In this document: positions 1 through 5,796 of the stretch, piece after piece
How positions within the stretch are numbered: the stretch's first letter is position 1
Layout: each line of letters begins with the position of its first letter
DNA from: CAYFUR01 sp964346275
Lineage (GTDB): Bacteria; Sumerlaeota; Sumerlaeia; SLMS01
Assembly (NCBI GenBank): GCA_964346275.1
Contig: CAYFUR010000146.1
Coordinates: 1 to 6,696 of the forward strand
Length of the DNA stretch: 6,696 nt
Direction: 5' to 3'
Program-made: the position numbers and the translations under genes
The notes under the pieces: generated by a model
Told to the model about the DNA's origin: nothing
Seen by the model: only the letters and a program-made list of their open reading frames with translations
Database searches by the model: none

Positions 1-163
1 GCCCGGGTGAAAGTTGCTGCTCATTCGGTTGCGTTCCCGATGCCTGTTGGCCTGCTGCCCTGTTGGCACAGGAAACCAGCCAGGTCATGGAAACCAGCAG
101 GAGCGCGAGAGCGGGCAGCCTGGCCCAGCGGCGCATCGGACGATTAACGTTTTCCAGTGTCAT
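1..163 (-). CDS. Putative lipoprotein, N-terminal fragment (runs off the left edge)
   Basis: Reading the minus strand from an ATG at 163-161 gives 54 open codons to the window edge, with no stop. The N-terminus is a textbook lipoprotein signal: basic residues (R8, R11, R12, R15), a hydrophobic stretch at about 16-30 (LPALALLLVSMTWLV) and a lipobox LVSC with Cys32 as the lipidation and cleavage site. After the cysteine the chain becomes polar and rich in Gln, Ala, Gly and Ser, as in the tether of many lipoproteins. A GGAGG Shine-Dalgarno lies 5 nt upstream, which supports this start over the in-frame ATG nine codons later. The mature domain lies outside the window, so no function can be assigned. 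The gene is divergent from the hydrolase at 264, about 100 bp away, so the two may share a regulatory region. It could still be a chance short ORF, but signal, lipobox and ribosome site together make that unlikely. Confidence 0.75.
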   Translation of the reverse strand, partial: MTLENVNRPMRRWARLPALALLLVSMTWLVSCANRAAGQQASGTQPNEQQLSPG

Positions 164-168
164 TGCAT

Positions 169-173
169 CCTCC
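169..173 (-). promoter_or_regulatory. Shine-Dalgarno of the left-edge lipoprotein gene
   Basis: GGAGG on the minus strand, 5 nt before the ATG at 163. It decides the start of the truncated lipoprotein gene. Confidence 0.7.
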
Positions 174-263
174 ATGTCTCGAACACGACTTCACGCGAGA
201 AGCGGGCAAATGACCAGCGGAATTCCCTTGCCCCGAAGATAATCATTTGTTTACTTTTTGGCC

Positions 264-1190
264 ATGAAGCTTTGCTCGCGAAAAACCATCGTTCCGCTGG
301 CCGGCCTGCTCCTTCTCGCTGCGATGGCGCTGGGGCTTTATGCCTGCACGGCGCCGCACTTGGTCGAGCGGGCCGACGAACGCCCCGCCCGTAATTCCGA
401 GGGGATTCTGGCCGGTGCGGAGGAGCGCGACCTGGGACCGGAGGATTCCCGCCGGGCTGTGCTGCTCGTCCATGGCCACATGGGCGGCGGAAGCATCTTT
501 GGCGCGTTGCCGGAGCGCCTCGCCGAGGCGGGCTGGCGCGTCCGCGTCATGAGGCTGCCGGGCCATGGGACGTCGCCGCTGGACTACGCGGAAACGACCG
601 CCGGGGAAATGCGCCGGGCCGTTGAAGAAGAATTGGATGCCCTTTCCGCAGAACACCAGCACGTCGCCGTGGTCGGCCATTCCATGGGCGGGGCGCTTTC
701 CGCCCTGGCGGCTGCGGAGGACAAGGCGGACGCGCTGGTCCTGGCCGCGCCCTATTTCCGCGTCACGTATCACTGGTATTACGGCCTGCGGCCGGAAACG
801 TGGTCGCGCATTCTGGCGCCGGTGGTGCCGTGGCTTTACAAGGGGGACCGCTTTGTTCAAGTGAACCGGCCCGAAGCGAAAAACGACATCCTGTCCTACC
901 GCTGGGTGGCGACGGATTCGGTGATCGAGGCGTCGAAACTGGCGAAAGCCGCCCGCCAGCCGGAAACGCTGGAGCGTATAGACGCCCCGGTGCTTTGGAT
1001 TCATGGAATGGATGACGAAGCGGCGTCCTTTTCCGCCGCGGAAAAAGCCTTCGAGAAGATGCCCGCCGAGGAGAAAGAACGCCTCGTTCTGGAAAAATCA
1101 AATCACCACATTTTCCACGATTACGAACGCGAGGAAGCCATCGGCCGGATTGTGGAGTTTCTGGGCAGGACAGCTCCGGAGGCGGAATAA
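264..1190 (+). CDS. Membrane-anchored or lipidated alpha/beta hydrolase (carboxylesterase / monoacylglycerol-lipase type)
   Basis: A 308-residue serine hydrolase, probably cleaving carboxylic ester or acylglycerol bonds at the cell envelope. The N-terminus has a basic start and a hydrophobic segment at 9-27 ending in LYAC. Cys28 could be a lipobox cysteine, although Tyr at -2 is unusual, so an uncleaved anchor is also possible. The fold is clear: an oxyanion-region HGHMGG (70-75), the strand and turn RLPGHG (97-102), the nucleophile elbow GHSMGG with Ser140, an acid in HGMDD (Asp251 most likely) and a histidine in the SNHHIFHDYE stretch. That last stretch lines up with the SGHVITLDQE segment of Est30-type carboxylesterases, making His281 the likely base. 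Length is slightly above the roughly 250-residue Est30 family because of the N-terminal segment. I chose the ATG at 264; an in-frame TTG at 258 would add two residues. No strong ribosome site is seen. A GATAAT at 238-243 could be a -10 element but lacks a convincing -35. The exact substrate cannot be read from sequence. Confidence 0.9.
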   Translation: MKLCSRKTIVPLAGLLLLAAMALGLYACTAPHLVERADERPARNSEGILAGAEERDLGPEDSRRAVLLVHGHMGGGSIFGALPERLAEAGWRVRVMRLPGHGTSPLDYAETTAGEMRRAVEEELDALSAEHQHVAVVGHSMGGALSALAAAEDKADALVLAAPYFRVTYHWYYGLRPETWSRILAPVVPWLYKGDRFVQVNRPEAKNDILSYRWVATDSVIEASKLAKAARQPETLERIDAPVLWIHGMDDEAASFSAAEKAFEKMPAEEKERLVLEKSNHHIFHDYEREEAIGRIVEFLGRTAPEAE

Positions 1191-1248
1191 GGTTGGCGGA
1201 TCTCCCCGCAAAGAGCTACGATCTCTTGGAAAGAATCTCTCCTAATCC

Positions 1249-1254
1249 GAGGAG
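1249..1254 (+). promoter_or_regulatory. Shine-Dalgarno of the two-domain secreted hydrolase gene
   Basis: GAGGAG, 6 nt before the ATG at 1261. It fixes the start of the second hydrolase gene, 70 bp after the stop of the first, a spacing compatible with co-transcription. Confidence 0.75.
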
Positions 1255-1260
1255 CGGCCG

Positions 1261-3018
1261 ATGACGCGCCTGGCAATTGCCCTTCTTTCCATCCTGTTTC
1301 TTGCGGGCGTCCTGCCCGCGGCGGAGCTGGCAGGTTTTTCCGCCGTCGGTCCCTACGATGAACAGGAGCGCGAAGGGACGTTCACGCCCAATGTCCGCTA
1401 CCTGGTGAATGCTCCGCCGGCGGACGATTTCCGGGAAAGGGAACCCCTCGATTTGATTCTGTATGCGCTGCCCAACGGCAATACGATCGAGCAAACGGCG
1501 GGAAAGCGCCGCGGGCCGGGCGTTCACTGGCGCTATGATATCCAGCACATCGCCGCCCAGACGCGGTGGCTGCGCCGCGCCATGCCGGAAAAGAACATCG
1601 CCGTGGCTTACCTGGAGGCGGAGCAGAAGAGCTGGCCCGCGTGGCGGCGGGAAACGCCCCGCGCCGACGAGCGCATCGCCGAACTCACCCGGTTTCTCGG
1701 CACGCTCTTCCCCAATCCCGAGGTGAGCTGCCACCTCGCCAGCCACAGCGGCGGGGGCAGCCTCATGTGGGGCTATCTGAACGCCCATGAAACCCTGCCG
1801 TCCGAACTGGAGCGGATGGCGTTTCTCGACAGCAACTACAGCTTCAGCGTGGAGCAGGAGCACGGCGACAAGCTCGTGAAATGGCTCAAGGCCAGTCCCG
1901 AGCACACCCTTGTCGTGCTGGCCTACGACGACCGGGAGGTTATGCTGGACGGAAAGAAAGTCGTCTCGGACACGGGCGGCACCTGGCGCGCCACCGAGCG
2001 CATGATCGGACGCCTGGAGCAGGATTTCCCCCTCGAAGAATCAGAGGACGGCCCGTTTCTCGTCTATACCCACCCCCGGATCGACATCCGTCTCCACCGC
2101 AACCCGGACAACAAAATCCTCCACACGGCGCTGGTGGGCGACATGAACGGATATATACACGCCATGACCGTGAACACCGGGGCGGCGCCAAAAGCCGATG
2201 CGCCGGGATCCCCCCGCATCTATACACAATTGATCGACGGCGGGCCGTTTACCACCCCCACGCGGACCGTGGAGATTCCGCCCCGGCCAGCGGACGCGCC
2301 CACGGGCACGGAATTCATCGAACAGGTGAAGGATTTGCCCACCGCCCAGCGGGAAGCCGCCATCCGCGAGCAATTGCTGTCGGGCAACGTGCCGGGCTTT
2401 CTGCGGGAACTCCGCACCATCGAAGTGGAAGCGGCTGGGATCGAGGGAACGACGCATCACGCGGCCTACCAGGCCATGCCGGATTACCTCGCCATCGGGT
2501 CCGACGAGGATTACGTCCGCATGCCGATGGGTCCGTATTCGGCGCAGGCTTTCTGCGACGCGTTTGATTTCGTTCTGCCGACGCGGAAAATGGCCGATGA
2601 CATCTGGGAAGCCTCCGAGGCCAAGCTGGCCCCGCGGCCGCTCACCGAGGAACGCGAGGCGCCGGAAACCTTTCTCCAGCATCACGAGATCATCGAGGAC
2701 CAGCTTGCGGGCGAAGCCCTTGGTGTCTTTGTCGCCGGGATTAAGAAGGACGTGGTGGTTTCCGACCGCCTTCAGGAACGGGACAACCGCGTGGCGATCT
2801 ATGGCTGGCACTATCAAAACGGCCAGGCGATTCAGCCGCTGAGCATCGTCCACGTGGACTGGTACGTGGATTATAGTCATGGCATCCGGCCCGTTCGGCG
2901 GATGATGGAAGTGGACGGAAATCAATTGCCTTACGACGAGATCCTCCGGGATCCGCACTTGCATCCTTTGCTCAGTGACGAAGGGACGATCGATTCATGG
3001 CGCTATGATGACGATTGA
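1261..3018 (+). CDS. Secreted two-domain protein: alpha/beta-hydrolase-like N-terminus plus conserved C-terminal domain of unknown function
   Basis: A 585-residue exported protein. Residues 1-21 form a signal peptide ending LPAA before Glu22. Residues of about 40-310 look like a divergent alpha/beta hydrolase: a strand leading into LYALPNGNT, a conserved-looking IQHIAAQTRWLRR helix, then the elbow LASHSGGG with Ser163 as likely nucleophile. Acid candidates are Asp223 or Asp224 (AYDD); base candidates are His288 or His300 in the segment around LVGDMNGYIH. A Pro-rich linker (about 335-348) leads to a second domain (about 349-585) with distinct motifs: GTEFIEQV, THH (398-400), PDYLAIGSD (407-415), LPTRKMADDIW (439-449), QHHEIIED (473-480), IYGWH (513-517) and HVDWYVDYSHGIR (531-543). 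From memory, this second block recurs in secreted hypothetical proteins of diverse bacteria; I know no assigned activity. Its repeated His and Asp residues would suit a metal-binding or catalytic role, which is inference. The gene follows another serine hydrolase, suggesting joint envelope or extracellular degradation of an ester- or amide-containing substrate. Confidence 0.85.
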   Translation: MTRLAIALLSILFLAGVLPAAELAGFSAVGPYDEQEREGTFTPNVRYLVNAPPADDFREREPLDLILYALPNGNTIEQTAGKRRGPGVHWRYDIQHIAAQTRWLRRAMPEKNIAVAYLEAEQKSWPAWRRETPRADERIAELTRFLGTLFPNPEVSCHLASHSGGGSLMWGYLNAHETLPSELERMAFLDSNYSFSVEQEHGDKLVKWLKASPEHTLVVLAYDDREVMLDGKKVVSDTGGTWRATERMIGRLEQDFPLEESEDGPFLVYTHPRIDIRLHRNPDNKILHTALVGDMNGYIHAMTVNTGAAPKADAPGSPRIYTQLIDGGPFTTPTRTVEIPPRPADAPTGTEFIEQVKDLPTAQREAAIREQLLSGNVPGFLRELRTIEVEAAGIEGTTHHAAYQAMPDYLAIGSDEDYVRMPMGPYSAQAFCDAFDFVLPTRKMADDIWEASEAKLAPRPLTEEREAPETFLQHHEIIEDQLAGEALGVFVAGIKKDVVVSDRLQERDNRVAIYGWHYQNGQAIQPLSIVHVDWYVDYSHGIRPVRRMMEVDGNQLPYDEILRDPHLHPLLSDEGTIDSWRYDDD

Positions 3019-3085
3019 ACGAAAGGGGGGAGGGACCGGTCAAAATGGATCATTTTCCCCAGCTTTTATTGGTTTTCACCCCATG

Positions 3086-3123
3086 GCCTGAATTTTTCAC
3101 TGGACACAAAACGGAATTCAGGC
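3086..3123. repeat. Inverted repeat in the leader of the HNH gene, 9-bp perfect arms
   Basis: GCCTGAATT at 3086-3094 is the exact reverse complement of AATTCAGGC at 3115-3123, separated by 20 bases. The loop is long for an RNA hairpin and no T-run follows the second arm, so it is not an ordinary intrinsic terminator. It could be a spaced operator or chance. It lies between the stop of the secreted hydrolase gene and the HNH start. Confidence 0.45.
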
Positions 3124-3142
3124 ACATTGCTCGGTCAACTTT

Positions 3143-3172
3143 CCCAGGTTTTTGGAGAATAAAAAACCCGGG
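3143..3172 (+). repeat. Hairpin just upstream of the HNH ribosome site
   Basis: CCCAGGTTTTT (3143-3153) pairs with AAAAACCCGGG (3162-3172) over 11 positions with one A/C mismatch; the 8-base loop is GGAGAATA. The second arm ends 11 bases before the GAGGA ribosome site, so the structure would form in the 5' leader of the HNH mRNA. It may be a processing or translation-control element, or the end of an upstream transcript, although no T-run follows the second arm. The role is inference only. Confidence 0.4.
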
Positions 3173-3183
3173 TGGCCGAAAGA

Positions 3184-3188
3184 GAGGA
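3184..3188 (+). promoter_or_regulatory. Shine-Dalgarno of the HNH endonuclease gene
   Basis: GAGGA, 9 nt before the ATG at 3198. It supports starting the endonuclease here rather than at the in-frame ATG at 3015, which would add 61 residues. Confidence 0.6.
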
Positions 3189-3197
3189 AACCGCGTG

Positions 3198-3797
3198 ATG
3201 CTTTCGCAGGGTGTTCTGGTTCTTAATCGCAACTGGGTGGCGGTTCACGTCTGCAGCGTGCGAAGGGCCCTGACCCTGCTCTGCCAGGATTGTGCGCGGG
3301 TCATTGGGGACGACTATCAGATTCACGATTTCGATTCCTGGCGCGACGTGTCCGAAGCGGTGGCGGAAAACGGGAATGATTTCGTCTACACGCCGACGTT
3401 TCGCCTCCTCGTTCCCGAGGTCATTCTTCTGACAACATTCAACCGGATGCCGCCCCGCACGGTGAAGTTCAACCGGCGGAACATCTATATGCGCGATCAC
3501 TATACTTGCCAGTATTGCGGCAAGCGCCCGCCCAAGGAAGAGCTGACCATCGATCATATCGTGCCGCGCAGCAAGGGCGGCAAGTCCACTTGGGAAAATG
3601 TGGTGCTCGCCTGCCAGCGCTGTAACACGCGCAAGGGCAGCAAGACCCCGCAGGCCGTGGACATGGAATTGCTGAAGACGCCGAAGCGGCCCCACTGGCT
3701 ATCGACCATGAAGGCAACGCTGCGCGGGCCCGATCGCCCGATCTGGCAGCGTTTTGTCGATGCCGCTTACTGGAACGTGTCTCTGGACGAAGAATAA
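3198..3797 (+). CDS. Stand-alone HNH endonuclease (HNH_5-like)
   Basis: A 199-residue nuclease of the HNH fold, predicted to bind DNA and cleave with a beta-beta-alpha-metal site. The start LSQGVLVLNRNWVAVHVCS followed by RRALTLL is the usual N-terminal module of the widespread bacterial HNH family that I recognise by its VLVLN and RRAL motifs. The catalytic module follows: YTCQYCGKRPP with zinc ligands Cys104 and Cys107, LTIDHIVPRSKGG with Asp119 and His120, TWENVV with Asn134, then ACQRCNTRKG with Cys139, Cys142 and Asn143. All four zinc cysteines and the core HNH residues are intact. The ATG at 3198 has a ribosome site and gives a length normal for the family (about 170-200). The frame is open upstream to an ATG at 3015 overlapping the previous stop, but that stretch is AT-richer, holds inverted repeats and does not look like the family. 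There is no methyltransferase, specificity subunit or integrase next to it, so this is not visibly a restriction system or an intron product. The cellular role of the family is poorly defined. Confidence 0.93.
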   Translation: MLSQGVLVLNRNWVAVHVCSVRRALTLLCQDCARVIGDDYQIHDFDSWRDVSEAVAENGNDFVYTPTFRLLVPEVILLTTFNRMPPRTVKFNRRNIYMRDHYTCQYCGKRPPKEELTIDHIVPRSKGGKSTWENVVLACQRCNTRKGSKTPQAVDMELLKTPKRPHWLSTMKATLRGPDRPIWQRFVDAAYWNVSLDEE

Positions 3798-3821
3798 CCG
3801 CTCAAAAAAACGCGAGAAATC

Positions 3822-3852
3822 CCGGGGAGGCCCGAACGCCTCCCCGGTTTTT
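3822..3852 (+). terminator. Intrinsic terminator between convergent genes
   Basis: CCGGGGAGGC (3822-3831), loop CCGAAC, GCCTCCCCGG (3838-3847): a perfect 10-bp GC-rich stem followed directly by TTTTT (3848-3852). It ends the HNH transcript 24 bases after its stop. On the minus strand the stem is followed by a delayed T-tract (the A-run at 3804-3810), so it may also stop the converging DUF819 gene, whose stop codon is 7 bases beyond the T-run. Confidence 0.93.
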
Positions 3853-3858
3853 CGTTCG

Positions 3859-5607
3859 CTAACCGCCCTCGATGGCGCGGCCCACCGTGGAAATAACGAA
3901 AAGCGACAGCGGCGTGCCCATGGTGCTCCCAAGGATGGCCATGAGGAGGCCAACGGGCGCCATGGACTGGTTATAGGCCGCGGCCACGACGGGCGCCGAA
4001 GCCGTGCCGCCGATGTTGGCCATGGAACTGGTGGCGCCCAGAAAAATCGGCGCCTTCGTCACCCGCACGCCGACATAGAGGAAGGCGATGTGGATGAGCA
4101 GCCACACGAAACCGAGGGCGAAAAACTGGGGCACCTCGAAAACGGCGCGCAGATTCGCCCGCGCCCCGTATGTCGTCAGCAGAAGATAAAGGCCGATATA
4201 GCCAAGGCTCGAAGCGCCGCAGAAATCCAGGTGGCGGACCCTGGTGGTGCTCATGGCGAGACCGGCGGCGGTGATCAGCAGAATCGCCCATCCGTAGGAG
4301 TTCACCACTTCCGAGAACGCCGTCCAATTCATCACGTCGTTAAAGAAATAGTAAAGGGGCTCGCCCAGGAACAGGCAGGCCTGGCTGACGACAAAAGCGA
4401 TGGCCAGCATGAACGCGACATCGGCTTTTCCCGGCGCGCGCGAGTGGGCTTCCTGCTCCGCCTCGAGGCGATTGCTGATGTCTTCGATGATGCGGTCATC
4501 GGCGCCGTGGTGGTGGTCGATGCGCTTTTGATAGGCGCTCAGGGCGATCAGCAGCCCCAGCCACGAATAGGCGAGCACGGTGTCCACGACGATCAGCGGC
4601 CCGATCATGCTGGGCGGCGTGCCCACCGATTCAATCACCGCCGTCATGTTGGGCGAACCGCCGATCCACGATCCGGAGAGCGCCGCCACCCCCTTCCAGG
4701 ATTCTTCGGGCAACATGCCCGGCGTCAGCTTGGTAAAGATCGTCAGGCTCACCAGGGCGCCCGTCACAATGCCCGCCGTCGCAAAGAGCATCACGGCGAT
4801 GGCCTTGGGACCGAGCTGGATAATCGACCGGATATCGGAAGGAATCAGCAGCAGAACGAGAATGGCCGGCAGGATCACCCGCGACATGAACGGGGAATAG
4901 AGCGGCGACGCATCGGGCGTGATGCCAAACGTCGTCATCACCATGGGAACGAAATACATCCAGATCAGCGGGGGAAGGTATCGAAAGAACGTCTCGAACC
5001 GCTTGAGGGTCGAAAGCCAGAAGATCAGCGCCACGATTCCCGTGAGAAACGCAAAGAGCGTCGCCGGATCGGAAATCACGGAGACCGCAATGGTACCCAG
5101 TTCCTTTTCCATGGGTTGAGTCGACCCATCAGCCAGGGTCACCCGGGGATTCTCGACGGCAAGGGTCCGGCGTTGCACGATGCGGTTGGGAACCTGGATG
5201 ATAATCGAGGCGATCTCGCCGCCGCCCTCGAGAGTGCCCCCCCGCGGCGCTTCCACGCGGCCGCGGAACGCCGGGCCGTCCCCTTCGACTTTTTCCAGGC
5301 TCAGCCGCGAATTGAGAGGCAAATCCCCGCCCGGAGCGATCCGGGCCTCGTCGATCTCCTCCAGGCGCAGGTCCAGAGTCCATTCGATCGCCGTGGCGCC
5401 CGAGGGCACATTGGCGGCCTCCACGGGAACGCTGACCCGGTCACCCCGGCCGCCACGGATATCGGAAATCGCCAGCACCGGTTGCTTTTCCGGCTGTTCA
5501 TCGGCGGGGGCCTCCCCCTGCTGCGCGTGGCCAGAGGAAATGGCCACCAGACAAAAGAGCGCAAAAAAGCTGAGAGAGCGGAAGGGGAAGACAACGAATC
5601 GACGCAT
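3859..5607 (-). CDS. DUF819 polytopic membrane protein with N-terminal exported cohesin-like domain
   Basis: A 582-residue protein. Residues 1-28 are a signal peptide (basic MRR, hydrophobic core, SGHA cleavage before Gln29). An acidic linker leads to a beta-rich domain at about 43-166 with cohesin hallmarks: GGRGDRVSVPVEAANVPSG (52-70), AIEWTLDLRLE (73-83), GGEIASIIIQV (129-139) and LAVENPRVTLADG (149-161). A hydrophobic segment near 181-198 is followed by a DUF819 (YjcL-type) domain to the C-terminus: LPPLIWMYFVPMV (211-223), LIPSDIRSIIQLGPKA (254-269), ALSGSWIGGSPNM (309-321), VVDTVLAYSWLGLL (340-353) and, near the end, SSMANIGGTASAP. About ten or more membrane segments are visible; an unmembraned loop near 359-400 is His/Asp/Glu-rich (HHHGADD). 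The DUF819 part is probably a transporter-like membrane protein, substrate unknown. The cohesin-like part should lie outside the cytoplasmic membrane and may bind a partner. I chose the ATG at 5607 because it gives a clean signal peptide; a TTG at 5625 would add six residues. GGAG lies 12 nt before the ATG, a long spacing. Confidence 0.9.
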   Translation of the reverse strand: MRRFVVFPFRSLSFFALFCLVAISSGHAQQGEAPADEQPEKQPVLAISDIRGGRGDRVSVPVEAANVPSGATAIEWTLDLRLEEIDEARIAPGGDLPLNSRLSLEKVEGDGPAFRGRVEAPRGGTLEGGGEIASIIIQVPNRIVQRRTLAVENPRVTLADGSTQPMEKELGTIAVSVISDPATLFAFLTGIVALIFWLSTLKRFETFFRYLPPLIWMYFVPMVMTTFGITPDASPLYSPFMSRVILPAILVLLLIPSDIRSIIQLGPKAIAVMLFATAGIVTGALVSLTIFTKLTPGMLPEESWKGVAALSGSWIGGSPNMTAVIESVGTPPSMIGPLIVVDTVLAYSWLGLLIALSAYQKRIDHHHGADDRIIEDISNRLEAEQEAHSRAPGKADVAFMLAIAFVVSQACLFLGEPLYYFFNDVMNWTAFSEVVNSYGWAILLITAAGLAMSTTRVRHLDFCGASSLGYIGLYLLLTTYGARANLRAVFEVPQFFALGFVWLLIHIAFLYVGVRVTKAPIFLGATSSMANIGGTASAPVVAAAYNQSMAPVGLLMAILGSTMGTPLSLFVISTVGRAIEGG

Positions 5608-5796
5608 CGTGACACTCAACTCCAAAAGAAGGTTCGTTGAAAAATCGGGGGCACGGGCCGTTCAGCGCACCGTGGAGGGCGCGGGGGATCAATCCTTTTC
5701 CGGCCCGAGAGCATGACGGAGAGTTTCCCGATAGACGGTGCGGCCAGCCCGGCAGCACACTCATGGAAGATCTTGAATGAGAAAGGGACGCTCGAA
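5608..5796. other. Intergenic region between divergent DUF819 and psuG genes
   Basis: About 190 bp separating two divergent starts, so promoters for both genes should be here. I found no convincing -35/-10 pair: TTGAAA at 5637-5642 has no -10 at the right distance. No hairpin terminator or recognisable operator was found. Part of it (5713-5796) could instead be an N-terminal extension of psuG. Confidence 0.4.
5785..5788 (+). promoter_or_regulatory. Probable Shine-Dalgarno of psuG
   Basis: GGGA within AAAGGGA, 8 nt before the TTG at 5797. It is the best ribosome-site and spacing combination near the conserved start of PsuG; an in-frame ATG at 5713 has no comparable site. Confidence 0.5.

Noticed and set aside
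14..394. A 126-codon plus-strand frame at the left edge
   Set aside because: It overlaps both the minus-strand lipoprotein start and the real hydrolase start, and its product has no coherent pattern.
243..1004. A 253-codon minus-strand frame opposite the alpha/beta hydrolase
   Set aside because: Low-complexity Arg/His/Gly-rich product. The plus strand carries a complete catalytic triad in the correct order.
2041..2964. A 307-codon open frame on the minus strand inside the secreted hydrolase gene
   Set aside because: It is the reverse complement of a gene with a ribosome site, signal peptide and conserved motifs; its own product has no recognisable motif.
3042..3056. Short palindrome AAAATG-GAT-CATTTT after the secreted hydrolase stop
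   Set aside because: Six-base AT-rich arms with a three-base loop are too weak for a terminator and common by chance.
3198..3797. HNH gene as part of a restriction-modification, anti-phage or homing element
   Set aside because: No methyltransferase, specificity protein, reverse transcriptase, intron boundary or other defence gene is beside it, and this HNH family is widespread as a single chromosomal gene.
3754..5640. A 628-codon open frame on the plus strand, antisense to the DUF819 gene
   Set aside because: Its translation is dominated by Arg, His, Gly and Asp, with no domain, signal or membrane pattern. The opposite strand encodes an unmistakable signal peptide, cohesin-like domain and DUF819 membrane domain. 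In GC-rich genes the antisense frame is often open because stops are rare.
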